The position numbers were made by a program, and so were the translations under genes. Positions 27,291-35,305 of a stretch of DNA of 40,805 nt are shown here, one piece after another; within the stretch, counting starts at the first letter, position 1; each line of letters opens with the position of its first letter. The notes beneath the pieces are model-generated. The model was not told the DNA's origin. It made no database searches and saw nothing but the letters and a program-made list of their open reading frames with translations. This stretch comes from Lachnospiraceae bacterium (GTDB lineage: Bacteria; Bacillota; Clostridia; Lachnospirales; Lachnospiraceae). Location: contig JAFYDI010000047.1 in the NCBI GenBank assembly GCA_017544835.1, positions 1 to 40,805 of the forward strand. The letters run 5' to 3'.

Positions 27291-28186
27291 GTCCTGTTAT
27301 CAAGAAAAAAGGAGAAAAATTTACATTACCAAGTAAATATCTCCTTTTTATTTTAACAATTATATGTTCAATCATGCTTGTCGTAACCTACGTAACCGAT
27401 ATTTTCGACAAGCCTCTTGGTTATGCGGTCAATTATATTATTGTCCCTTACCAGAAAGGCATTTCCGCCATCGGTTCAAGACTTTCCGCCAAGAAAGACG
27501 AGCTTGTAATGATAGCCGATCTTATTGAGGAAAATGAAGCCTTAAAGGCCAAGGTTAACGAACTTGAAGATGAGAACACAAGGCTTATGCAGGATAAGTA
27601 TGAGCTTAACAATTTAAGAACGCTTTTTGAACTTGATGCGGCATATGAAGGATACAGAAAGACCGGGGCCAGAGTTATTTATCATGACGCCAGCAACTGG
27701 TTTTCAAACTTTATCATCAATAAAGGCTCCAATGACGGAATAGAGCTTAATATGAATGTTGTGGCAGGTAACGGTTTGGTAGGTTATGTTTCTATGGTAG
27801 GACCCGACTGGGCAAGAGTTACCAGCATTATTTCAGACAATACCAATGTATCGGGAACTGTTCTTTATTCATCCGAGAACCTTATTGTGTCGGGCTCCCT
27901 TGAACTTATTAATTCAGGCTACATCTCATATTCACAGCTTCTAGATTCCAAGGAAACCGTCGGCGAAGGCGATAAAGTCGTTACCAGTAACATAAGTGAC
28001 AAGTATCTTCCCGGTATTCTTATAGGCTATATTCAGACTATCGAGAACGATGCCAATAACCTTACCAAATCAGGGCTTTTAATCCCTGCGGTAAATTTTG
28101 AAAATATCGAAGAGGTCCTCGTAATACTCGACCAGAAGAAGAATATTACCGACAAGGACATTGAAGACGCACAGAAACTTGAATAA
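27287..28186 (+). CDS. mreC: rod-shape-determining protein MreC
   Basis: Bitopic scaffold protein of the elongasome. The 299-residue protein has a short basic cytoplasmic tail and one transmembrane helix (about 20-40). An outer coiled coil covers about 78-110 (ENEALKAKVNELEDENTRL), followed by the beta-rich MreC domain with VIYHDASNWFSNFIINKGS and GLVGYVSMVGPDWARVTSI. Normal length and topology. It overlaps mreB by 4 bp and is followed 3 bp later by mreD. Confidence 0.95.
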   Translation: MSPVIKKKGEKFTLPSKYLLFILTIICSIMLVVTYVTDIFDKPLGYAVNYIIVPYQKGISAIGSRLSAKKDELVMIADLIEENEALKAKVNELEDENTRLMQDKYELNNLRTLFELDAAYEGYRKTGARVIYHDASNWFSNFIINKGSNDGIELNMNVVAGNGLVGYVSMVGPDWARVTSIISDNTNVSGTVLYSSENLIVSGSLELINSGYISYSQLLDSKETVGEGDKVVTSNISDKYLPGILIGYIQTIENDANNLTKSGLLIPAVNFENIEEVLVILDQKKNITDKDIEDAQKLE

Positions 28187-28189
28187 CGC

Positions 28190-28708
28190 ATGAAGAGAAC
28201 CATCATAGGCATAGTACTTATAATTACATCTTTTGTCTTACAGGGAACACTCTTTAAAGCTCTGGATTTTGGCAACGTATCACCGAATCTTTTGCTTATA
28301 ACCGTTGTATCCATGGGACTTATGAAAGGGCAGAGAACAGGCCTCATCGCAGGCTTTTTTTCGGGCCTTCTTTGTGATGTGTTCTTAAGCCCCTATATAG
28401 GCTTTTATGCGATTGTTTACATGTATTTGGGATACATGGCCGGAAGCTTTAACAAGGTTTTCTTTCCCGAAGATGTTAAGCTCCCGATGGCTTTGATTGC
28501 CGGAAGCGATTTGATATACGGATTTGCCTGCTATGTATTTATGTTTTTATTAAGAGGAAAGCTTCACATCGGATATTACATGCTACACGTATGTATACCC
28601 GAATGTATCTATACAATGGTTATAACCGTTATCCTGTATCCGGCGTTACTGTGGCTGCACAAACGCCTAGAAAAGGGCGAAAGAAAGCAGGAAAAGAAGT
28701 TTGTTTAA
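28190..28708 (+). CDS. mreD: rod-shape-determining protein MreD
   Basis: Multi-pass membrane partner of MreC. The 172-residue protein has five to six hydrophobic helices, starting with RTIIGIVLIITSFVLQGTLF. It has the conserved-position phrase NLLLITVVSMGLMKGQRTGLIAGFFSGLLCD. Its stop lies inside the pbp2 start region (8-bp overlap). MreD is poorly conserved in sequence, so position in the operon adds weight to the call. Confidence 0.92.
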   Translation: MKRTIIGIVLIITSFVLQGTLFKALDFGNVSPNLLLITVVSMGLMKGQRTGLIAGFFSGLLCDVFLSPYIGFYAIVYMYLGYMAGSFNKVFFPEDVKLPMALIAGSDLIYGFACYVFMFLLRGKLHIGYYMLHVCIPECIYTMVITVILYPALLWLHKRLEKGERKQEKKFV

Positions 28709-31526
28709 TAAGATTAAAGAATATTTTTTAAGCTTAATAACGACACGTGTCATATATCTTATAGTGATTTTTTGCGTCCTTTTTTCTATCCTTGTGGGAC
28801 GTCTTTTCGATCTTCAGATTGTTCATGGTGACGACTACAAAGACAACTTTGAACTTAAGAGCAAAAAGGAACGTACCATAAATTCTACAAGAGGCAAGAT
28901 TTATGACTGTAACGGTGTTCTTTTGGCATACAACGAACTTGCATACTCCGTTACAATAGAGGACGTACTTGATTCAGGCAAGACCAAGAACGAAAAGCTT
29001 AATAAGATAATTTACAAGACAATAAACATTATCGAAGACAACGGCGATAAGCTTGTTACCGATTTTGCCATTAAGCTTGATGAGAGAAATCGATATGTGT
29101 TTACGCTTTCGGGCTCAAGACTCGATAGATTTAAGGCTGATATTTACGGGCGCAAATATGTTTATGAAATGGACTACTCCGAGTCTTCGTCAACTCCCGA
29201 TGAAATGATGGAATATCTGGCCGGAGAAGACCGTTTTGACATTCAGATTGAGAACCTGCCCAAGGATAAATTGCTTCAGATTGTGGCTATAAGATATGCC
29301 ATGAGCTTAAACGCATATCAGAAATACATTACCACCACAATTGCCGACGATGTTTCACTTGAAACGGTTGCCGTAATCTATGAGAATTCCGATATTTTGC
29401 CGGGTGTCAATATAGCGGAGAACACCAAGCGTGTATACCCAAACGGCATCTATACATCCCAGATAGTGGGTTATACAGGTAAAATTAACGCCGAAGAGCT
29501 TGCAGAGCTTCAGGACGATGAACAATATTCGTTAAACGATATAATCGGTAAGACAGGTATCGAGAAGAGTATGGACTCTGTTTTAAGAGGCTTAAAGGGC
29601 TCGGAGACCATCTATGTCAACACCACAGGTAAAGTAATTTCTATAGATGACCATGTGGATCCGACCGCGGGCAATGACATATATTTATCCATCGATTCAA
29701 AATGGCAGGAAGCCATGTATGATTTGCTTGAGCAGACCCTTGCCGGCATCCTTCTTAAGAAGATATTTAACGCCAAGGAATACAAGCCCAACGATAACAG
29801 CACTGCTCAGGACATCATGATACCGATTTATGACGTATATTATGCGCTTATCAACAACTCGGTTCTTGATATCACACATTTTTCTGACCCTGATGCATCA
29901 CCCGCTGAGCATGAAGTATACGAAGCCTTTCTGAAAAAGAAAGACGATGTAATAACCAAACTCACCGAAGAACTTAATGTAAAGCATACTCCTTACAATA
30001 AGCTTTCCACAGAGTATAAGGTTTACGAAAACAGAGTGGAAGATATTCTGCTTAGTAAAGGTATTCTTGTTAATTCCAAAATTGACAAAGAAGACGCCAC
30101 CTACCTTGCCTGGTACAAAGACGAGACAATCAGCCTTTATGATTACCTTAACTATGCAATTTCCCAAAGCTGGATAGATATTGATGCATTGGATCTTGAA
30201 ACCGATTATTCCGAATCGGGCGAGATATTCGATGCAATGGTACGAATCGTTACGGATGTATTGTCTACCGACATCTTGTTTGAAAAACAGATGTTTAAAT
30301 ATATTGTCAAGAACGACAACGTCAAGCCTCGCGTAATCTGCCAATGTCTGCTAGATCAGAACGTTGTGGTACTTTCCGATGAAGAACGTGCATCGTGGGA
30401 TGCGGGTAAGATTTCGGCATATGATTTTATGCTTCGCAGAATTGAGAACCTTGAAATTACACCGGCTCAGCTTGCTCTTGAACCGTATGCGGCTTCGATG
30501 GTTATAACGGATGTCAATACAGGTAAAGTAAAGGCTTTGGTATCGTACCCCAGTTATGACAATAACTATATTGCCAACGGTGCCGACTCTGCTTATCTGG
30601 CCAAGATTACCAATGACTTATCCATGCCGTTATTTAACTACGCAACCCAGCAAAGAACAGCGCCCGGTTCAACATATAAGATGGTATCGTCTACGGCAGG
30701 ACTTATGGAAGGAGTTATCAGTTTAAATACGCTTATTACCTGTACAGGTTCTTTTACTGTTGCTACAGATACGCACAAATGCTGGGTATGGCCGGGCTCT
30801 CACGGAGCACTGAATGTTACGGGCGCCATAAACAAATCCTGTAACTCTTTCTTTTACAACGTAGGTTACAGATTAAGCCTTGATGAAAACGGTATCTATA
30901 ATTCCGACCTTGGTGTAGAGAAACTTAACAAATATGCCGAAATGTACGGTTTATGTGATAAATCCGGCGTGGAGATAGAAGAATATTCGCCCAATCCGAC
31001 CACCAAGTTTTCGGTTCCGTCAGCTATCGGTCAGGGTACCAACTCATTTACAACTGTGGGACTTGCAAGATATGTGACTGCCATAGCTAACAGAGGAACA
31101 GTTTATAATCTTACGCTTCTTGACAAGATTACGGACAGCGATGCCAATGTATTGGTTGAATGCAAGGCAGAAGTAAAGAATGAAATAGAGATGAAAGACT
31201 CTTACTGGGACGCTATTCAGGAAGGTATGAGAAGAGTGGTGGCAGACACCGCATACTTTAAGGAGCTTCCTTTTGAAGCTGCGGGTAAGACAGGTACGGC
31301 TCAGCAGTCGACTTCTCATCCTGACCATGCATTATTTGTTTCTTTTGCACCATACAAGGATCCGCAGTATTCGATTGCAATAAGAATTGCCAATGGTTAT
31401 ACATCAAGCTATCCTTCACATGTTGCCAAAGATGCTTACAAATACATCTTCAATGTGGGAGATAAGAGTGATACTATTACAGGTACGGCCACAGATATTA
31501 CGGTTTCAGGTACCCATGGGGATTAG
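28701..31526 (+). CDS. mrdA: penicillin-binding protein 2 (elongasome transpeptidase) with a large internal insertion
   Basis: Class B PBP that cross-links peptidoglycan with RodA during elongation. It has an N-terminal helix (about 14-34) and a dimerisation/pedestal domain with IVGYTGKINAEEL and IIGKTGIEKSMDS. The catalytic motifs are S657-x-x-K660 (GSTYKM), S713-C-N715 and K863-T-G865. At 941 residues it is about 250 longer than typical PBP2 (about 650-700). The excess lies between the first strand of the transpeptidase domain (YLSIDSKWQEAMYDLLEQ, ending about 346) and ASMVITDVNTGKVKALVSYP (about 588 on). It is an acidic helical segment of about 235 residues. TTG 28701 overlaps mreD by 8 bp. 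Confidence 0.94.
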   Translation: MFNKIKEYFLSLITTRVIYLIVIFCVLFSILVGRLFDLQIVHGDDYKDNFELKSKKERTINSTRGKIYDCNGVLLAYNELAYSVTIEDVLDSGKTKNEKLNKIIYKTINIIEDNGDKLVTDFAIKLDERNRYVFTLSGSRLDRFKADIYGRKYVYEMDYSESSSTPDEMMEYLAGEDRFDIQIENLPKDKLLQIVAIRYAMSLNAYQKYITTTIADDVSLETVAVIYENSDILPGVNIAENTKRVYPNGIYTSQIVGYTGKINAEELAELQDDEQYSLNDIIGKTGIEKSMDSVLRGLKGSETIYVNTTGKVISIDDHVDPTAGNDIYLSIDSKWQEAMYDLLEQTLAGILLKKIFNAKEYKPNDNSTAQDIMIPIYDVYYALINNSVLDITHFSDPDASPAEHEVYEAFLKKKDDVITKLTEELNVKHTPYNKLSTEYKVYENRVEDILLSKGILVNSKIDKEDATYLAWYKDETISLYDYLNYAISQSWIDIDALDLETDYSESGEIFDAMVRIVTDVLSTDILFEKQMFKYIVKNDNVKPRVICQCLLDQNVVVLSDEERASWDAGKISAYDFMLRRIENLEITPAQLALEPYAASMVITDVNTGKVKALVSYPSYDNNYIANGADSAYLAKITNDLSMPLFNYATQQRTAPGSTYKMVSSTAGLMEGVISLNTLITCTGSFTVATDTHKCWVWPGSHGALNVTGAINKSCNSFFYNVGYRLSLDENGIYNSDLGVEKLNKYAEMYGLCDKSGVEIEEYSPNPTTKFSVPSAIGQGTNSFTTVGLARYVTAIANRGTVYNLTLLDKITDSDANVLVECKAEVKNEIEMKDSYWDAIQEGMRRVVADTAYFKELPFEAAGKTGTAQQSTSHPDHALFVSFAPYKDPQYSIAIRIANGYTSSYPSHVAKDAYKYIFNVGDKSDTITGTATDITVSGTHGD

Positions 31527-31534
31527 GAGTATTT

Positions 31535-32212
31535 ATGAATTCAAAGGTTTATATTAAAAGTTACAAAAACGGACTTACGGTGAATCTTGATTCGGAGTGT
31601 AATTTTACGGATATTCTTGATGAGATTATAAGGAAATTCCGCGAATCGAGAGACTTTTTCAAGGGAGGTCAAATAGCGGTTTCTTATGAAGGCCGAAAGC
31701 TTGATCCGGGTGAAGAAAGAGCCCTTACCGCAGCAATTGAAGAAGCTGCGGATGTGACGGTTTTATACATTATCGGCAAGGATGAAGAGTCTGACGAGAA
31801 CTTTAAGAAGGCAGTGGACAGGCCTATACCGCACCGTGAGGATGATGCTTTATATGCAAGATTCTATTACGGAAATATTAGAAAAGATACCAAGATAGAA
31901 TCCGATTGCAGCGTTGTAATAGTCGGTGATGTGGAACCGGGTGCCAAGGTTTATGCGAAAGGCAACATTATTGTTCTCGGCGGATTGTATGGTACTGCCG
32001 TAAGCGAAGCTGCCACAGATATTTACAAATATTTCGTTGCAGCCATGAACTTAAGCGCAGAGAAGGTAATGATTGGCGGTCATCGTTATTATTCCAAGGA
32101 GAAAGCAAGATGGGTGGTTCGCCCCAAGATGACTCCCAAGTTATTGTATGTATCAGGTGACGAGATTGTTGCCGAAAATATCACTTTGGAAGCTTTGCAG
32201 AATTTGAAATAG
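31535..32212 (+). CDS. minC: MinC-like septum-site protein without adjacent minD/minE
   Basis: MinC normally blocks FtsZ assembly away from midcell and is recruited to the membrane by MinD. The 225-residue protein has the MinC N-terminal domain (about 1-95, with RESRDFFKGGQI and EGRKLDPGEERAL). The C-terminal beta-helix domain has VVIVGDVEPGAKVYAKGNII. Both regions tied to MinD contact are altered. The RSGQ motif position reads RKDT (116-119), and the RGxAHAGA-type stretch reads YGTAVSEA (152-159). The gene is directly followed by rodA 10 bp later, so minD and minE are missing from their usual place. TAGGAGT precedes ATG 31535 and overlaps the pbp2 stop. It may act without MinD or have a new partner in the elongasome. 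Confidence 0.88.
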   Translation: MNSKVYIKSYKNGLTVNLDSECNFTDILDEIIRKFRESRDFFKGGQIAVSYEGRKLDPGEERALTAAIEEAADVTVLYIIGKDEESDENFKKAVDRPIPHREDDALYARFYYGNIRKDTKIESDCSVVIVGDVEPGAKVYAKGNIIVLGGLYGTAVSEAATDIYKYFVAAMNLSAEKVMIGGHRYYSKEKARWVVRPKMTPKLLYVSGDEIVAENITLEALQNLK

Positions 32213-32221
32213 GAATTGTAA

Positions 32222-33367
32222 ATGTTTAAAAGATTAAAAATAACGGATTACGACTTTAAACTGATCGCTTTTATAATTGCGATAAACGTAATCGGAAATC
32301 TTGCCGTAGGAAGTGCCAATCCCTCTTATGTAAAGAAGGAACTTCTGGGCTCGATTCTCGGTTTCTTTTTGATGGTTGTGGTTTCGCTTTTTGATTACAA
32401 TGTAATATTAAAGTTTCACTGGCTGTGGTATTTTATATGCTGCGGACTGCTTCTTGCGGTACTTGTTGCGGGCTCGTCTTCTCATAACGCAACACGTTGG
32501 TTTGAAATCGCCGGGATACGATTCCAGCCATCTGAAACGGCGAAAATAATGTTGATTATTTTTTTCGCACAGTTTATTATGAAATATAGGGAAAAGATTA
32601 ATACATTGATGTTCTTAGTCAGCTATTTTGTGCTGTGCGGCATACCTATGGGACTTATTTACAAGCAGCCCGATATGTCCACCACAATCGTTATAGCTAC
32701 GCTTGTAATATCGATTTTGTTTGTGTCGGGAATCAGCTGGAAGCTTATTATAGGAGCGATAACGGTTGCCATTCCTTCCTCGATTGTATTCTTAAGCATG
32801 ATACTTAAGGAGGATCAGACGCTTCTTAAAGATTACCAGCGTAACAGAATTCTTTCTTTCTTTTACCCTGAGAAATATGTCGACAACGCTTATCAGCAGG
32901 CCAATTCCGTTATAGCCATAGGTTCAGGCGGACTTATGGGTAAGGGACTTAACAATAATGAGATTACCTCTCTTAAGAACGGTCGTTATATTATCGAGCC
33001 CGAGACCGACTTTATATTCTCGGTAATCGGTGAAGAGCTTGGGTTTATGGGAACACTTGCAGTAATTATTTTGCTTTTCCTTATTGTGATTGAATGCTTT
33101 CTCATTGCAAGACGCGTACATGATATCGCAGGCAGAGCGATTTGCGTCGGAATGGGTACTCTTATCGGAATACAGACATTTTTTAATATAGGTGTTACAA
33201 CATTTATCCTGCCCAATACAGGTCTTACATTACCGTTTGTAAGTTATGGACTCACTGCACTTGTGAGTATGTATATAGGTATGGGGTTTGTCTTAAGCGT
33301 AAGGCTTCACAGTAAGCCGCCGAGAGACAAAAGAGAAGTGTCTTTTTTATCTTTTAAAGGGGAATAG
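32222..33367 (+). CDS. rodA: rod-shape-determining protein RodA (SEDS glycosyltransferase)
   Basis: Polytopic SEDS peptidoglycan polymerase that pairs with PBP2. The 381-residue protein has about ten transmembrane helices. It has the family segments NATRWFEIAGIRFQPSETAK, GMGxx-like QANSVIAIGSGGLMGKGLN, PETDFIFSVIGEELGF and the C-terminal TGLTLPFVSYG. FtsW is an alternative name for the superfamily, but the mreBCD-pbp2 context and mgsA downstream favour RodA. A weak TAGGAATTG site precedes ATG 32222. Confidence 0.94.
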   Translation: MFKRLKITDYDFKLIAFIIAINVIGNLAVGSANPSYVKKELLGSILGFFLMVVVSLFDYNVILKFHWLWYFICCGLLLAVLVAGSSSHNATRWFEIAGIRFQPSETAKIMLIIFFAQFIMKYREKINTLMFLVSYFVLCGIPMGLIYKQPDMSTTIVIATLVISILFVSGISWKLIIGAITVAIPSSIVFLSMILKEDQTLLKDYQRNRILSFFYPEKYVDNAYQQANSVIAIGSGGLMGKGLNNNEITSLKNGRYIIEPETDFIFSVIGEELGFMGTLAVIILLFLIVIECFLIARRVHDIAGRAICVGMGTLIGIQTFFNIGVTTFILPNTGLTLPFVSYGLTALVSMYIGMGFVLSVRLHSKPPRDKREVSFLSFKGE

Positions 33368-33384
33368 ATTAAGTGGAGGGAAGA

Positions 33385-33780
33385 ATGAACATAGCTTTAA
33401 TAGCGCACGATGCCAAGAAAAAACTTATGCAGAACTTCTGCATAGCTTACAGAGGCATCTTAAGTCGCAATGATTTGTATGCTACAGGTACTACAGGCAG
33501 ACTTATAGAGGAAGTTACCAATTTATCGGTGCACAAGTATCTTGCAGGCCATCTCGGAGGAGAGCAGCAGATAGGCGCACAGATTGAACACAATCAGATT
33601 GACCTTGTAATTTTCTTGAGAGACCCGCTTACTCAGAAGACTCATGAGCCCGATGTAAGCAACCTTATGAGACTTTGCGATATGCACAACATCCCGCTTG
33701 CCACCAATCTTGCAAGTGCGGAGCTTTTAATCAAATCACTTGATCGAGGAGATCTTGAGTGGCGTGAAATGTACAAATAA
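33385..33780 (+). CDS. mgsA: methylglyoxal synthase
   Basis: Converts dihydroxyacetone phosphate to methylglyoxal and phosphate, a bypass of lower glycolysis under phosphate limitation. The 131-residue protein begins [15 protein letters not shown]. It carries the family sequence [20 protein letters not shown], then [14 protein letters not shown] with the catalytic Asp, then [11 protein letters not shown] with the substrate His. I chose ATG 33385 because GGAGGG at 33375-33380 lies just ahead. A GTG at 33373 lacks an RBS. Its place after rodA is a common clostridial linkage. It overlaps the next gene by 17 bp. Confidence 0.96.
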   Translation: MNIALIAHDAKKKLMQNFCIAYRGILSRNDLYATGTTGRLIEEVTNLSVHKYLAGHLGGEQQIGAQIEHNQIDLVIFLRDPLTQKTHEPDVSNLMRLCDMHNIPLATNLASAELLIKSLDRGDLEWREMYK

Positions 33781-34744
33781 ATTCTGCTACATTTTAATAG
33801 TTGTCTTAATGGTATCTTGTCTTTTCGGCTGTTCTAAGGCTGAGACAAAGATGCCATTTTCTGATTTTCCCATGGATGATACAGAGACGGGCGTTACATT
33901 TTCAAAGTCGGATGGTGTTATTACCGGCTTTTCTTGTGATGTCGCAACTTTTAAAGACGATTACAGCGACGGTTTCGTACTTGAAAATGCTGCTTCGGGT
34001 ATGCTTGTAGACGTTAATAACAATAAAGTGTTATTCGCTCAGAATGCTTTTGAATTAAGAGCTCCCGCAAGCCTTACCAAGATTATGACTGCGTATCTTG
34101 CACTTAAGTATTGCAGTATGGATGAAACTGTTGTTATCGGAACGGAAGCCGTGAATATCAGTGACCCTACGGCTACACGCCTCGGAGTTAATTTGGGCGA
34201 TAAGATGACTATGGATCAGGCGTTGAATCTTTGCCTTATTCCTTCATCCAATGATATAGCTATAGCTATCGGTTGCCACATTAGCGGAACCGAAGAAGAA
34301 TTTGCAAAGCTTATGACGGAAGAAGCGGTTGCATTAGGAGCGACATCGACCAACTTTACCGATGCTTGCGGTCTTGGAAGCGATACTCACCTTACCACGG
34401 CTTATGATATGTACCTTATTTTTTCAGAGGCACTTAAAGACCAGAGATTTCGTGACATTATCCAGAAGAAAGAATACCAGACCACCTACAAAGACCGTAA
34501 TGATAAAGATGTATCGGCAACCGTACGCTCCACCAATCTATACTTCAGGGGAGATGTTTCAATGCCCGATTCAATTACAATAATGGGAGCCAAGACCGGC
34601 ACCACAACGGAAGCGGGAAGCTGCCTCCTCCTTTTGGCGCAGGATAAGTTTGGGAATCCATATATAGCCATAATTCTGGGCGCCGACACCAGAGATCTTT
34701 TGTATAAACAAATGACTGATTTGTTAATACAAATCACTAATTAA
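33764..34744 (+). CDS. lipoprotein D-alanyl-D-alanine carboxypeptidase (DacA/S11 family)
   Basis: Low-molecular-weight PBP that trims the terminal D-Ala of peptidoglycan stem peptides outside the membrane. The 326-residue protein has all three active-site motifs: S103-x-x-K106 (ASLTKIM), S161-S-N163 and K277-T-G279 (GAKTGTT). The N-terminus is a short basic stretch, a hydrophobic segment and a lipobox LFGC near residue 22-25, so it should be a lipoprotein rather than anchored by a C-terminal amphipathic helix. The start is read as GTG 33764, inside mgsA, with AGGAG at 33747-33751 at a long spacing. An upstream in-frame TTG at 33740 is less likely. Confidence 0.88.
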   Translation: MKCTNKFCYILIVVLMVSCLFGCSKAETKMPFSDFPMDDTETGVTFSKSDGVITGFSCDVATFKDDYSDGFVLENAASGMLVDVNNNKVLFAQNAFELRAPASLTKIMTAYLALKYCSMDETVVIGTEAVNISDPTATRLGVNLGDKMTMDQALNLCLIPSSNDIAIAIGCHISGTEEEFAKLMTEEAVALGATSTNFTDACGLGSDTHLTTAYDMYLIFSEALKDQRFRDIIQKKEYQTTYKDRNDKDVSATVRSTNLYFRGDVSMPDSITIMGAKTGTTTEAGSCLLLLAQDKFGNPYIAIILGADTRDLLYKQMTDLLIQITN

Positions 34745-34747
34745 GTG

Positions 34748-34783
34748 TTGTATTTTAAGGCTCCATAATCTATAATAAATATA
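34748..34783 (+). promoter_or_regulatory. sigma-A-type promoter for the small P-loop gene
   Basis: TTGTAT at 34748-34753 and a perfect TATAAT at 34771-34776 are separated by exactly 17 bp. The predicted start near 34783 gives a leader of about 38 nt to ATG 34821. The promoter begins right after the carboxypeptidase stop codon and opens a new transcription unit in the same direction. Confidence 0.65.
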
Positions 34784-34820
34784 AGTCCTTAGGGACAAAA
34801 TGAAAGACGGAGGGTTTCCA

Positions 34821-35240
34821 ATGGTACAATTAATTGTAGGCGAAAAGGGAAAGGGCAAGACCAAACACCTTCTTGACAAAGTTAATAGTGAGATTAAAAC
34901 AGTATCGGGTAACATCGTTTATCTGGACAAGAGCACTAAGCACATGTATGAGCTCAACAATAAGGTCAGATTGATTGATGTATCCGATTATTTTATTGAA
35001 AATTTCAGTGAATTTTTGGGCTTCGTATGCGGTATAATTTCTCAGGACCACGATCTTGAGCAGATGTATTTTGACAGTTTCTTCCCTATCTCCAAGGCTA
35101 ACGTAAGCGACCTTGATGCATGCATTGAGAAACTTGAGAAAGTCGGAGAGAAGTTTGGGGTAGATTTTGTGGTATCAGCTTCCGTAACAGAGGCAGACCT
35201 TTCAGATTTCGCCAAGAAAAAGGTACTTATTTCTCTTTAA
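34821..35240 (+). CDS. small P-loop ATP-binding protein (often labelled PilT-like), function unknown
   Basis: A 139-residue soluble protein with an N-terminal Walker A (GEKGKGKT, residues 7-14). No obvious Walker B of a full motor ATPase follows, but VDFVVSASV near residue 120 could be the second nucleotide strand. Database entries for such proteins are sometimes called twitching motility protein PilT, but the length and absence of PilT motifs argue against that. I chose ATG 34821 because GGAGGG at 34809-34814 is correctly spaced. An upstream ATG at 34800 has no RBS. It has its own promoter and is followed by an intrinsic terminator, so it may be a one-gene unit. Confidence 0.82.
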   Translation: MVQLIVGEKGKGKTKHLLDKVNSEIKTVSGNIVYLDKSTKHMYELNNKVRLIDVSDYFIENFSEFLGFVCGIISQDHDLEQMYFDSFFPISKANVSDLDACIEKLEKVGEKFGVDFVVSASVTEADLSDFAKKKVLISL

Positions 35241-35253
35241 TTTGAAATCAGGC

Positions 35254-35283
35254 GCCCCGGCAGGTTAGCCGGGGCAATTTTTA
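35254..35283 (+). terminator. intrinsic terminator after the P-loop gene
   Basis: A perfect 8-bp GC-only stem, GCCCCGGC (35254-35261) and GCCGGGGC (35268-35275), with a 6-nt loop is followed by AATTTTTA. This is a textbook Rho-independent terminator 13 nt after the stop. The next start codon is only 23 nt beyond the T-tract, leaving little room for a full promoter. Confidence 0.85.
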
Positions 35284-35305
35284 TAGTTGCGGGAATTTTA
35301 AGAAT

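Noticed and set aside
34821-35240. PilT twitching-motility ATPase
   Set aside because: Far too short and lacking the PilT secretion-ATPase motifs. Only a Walker A is shared.
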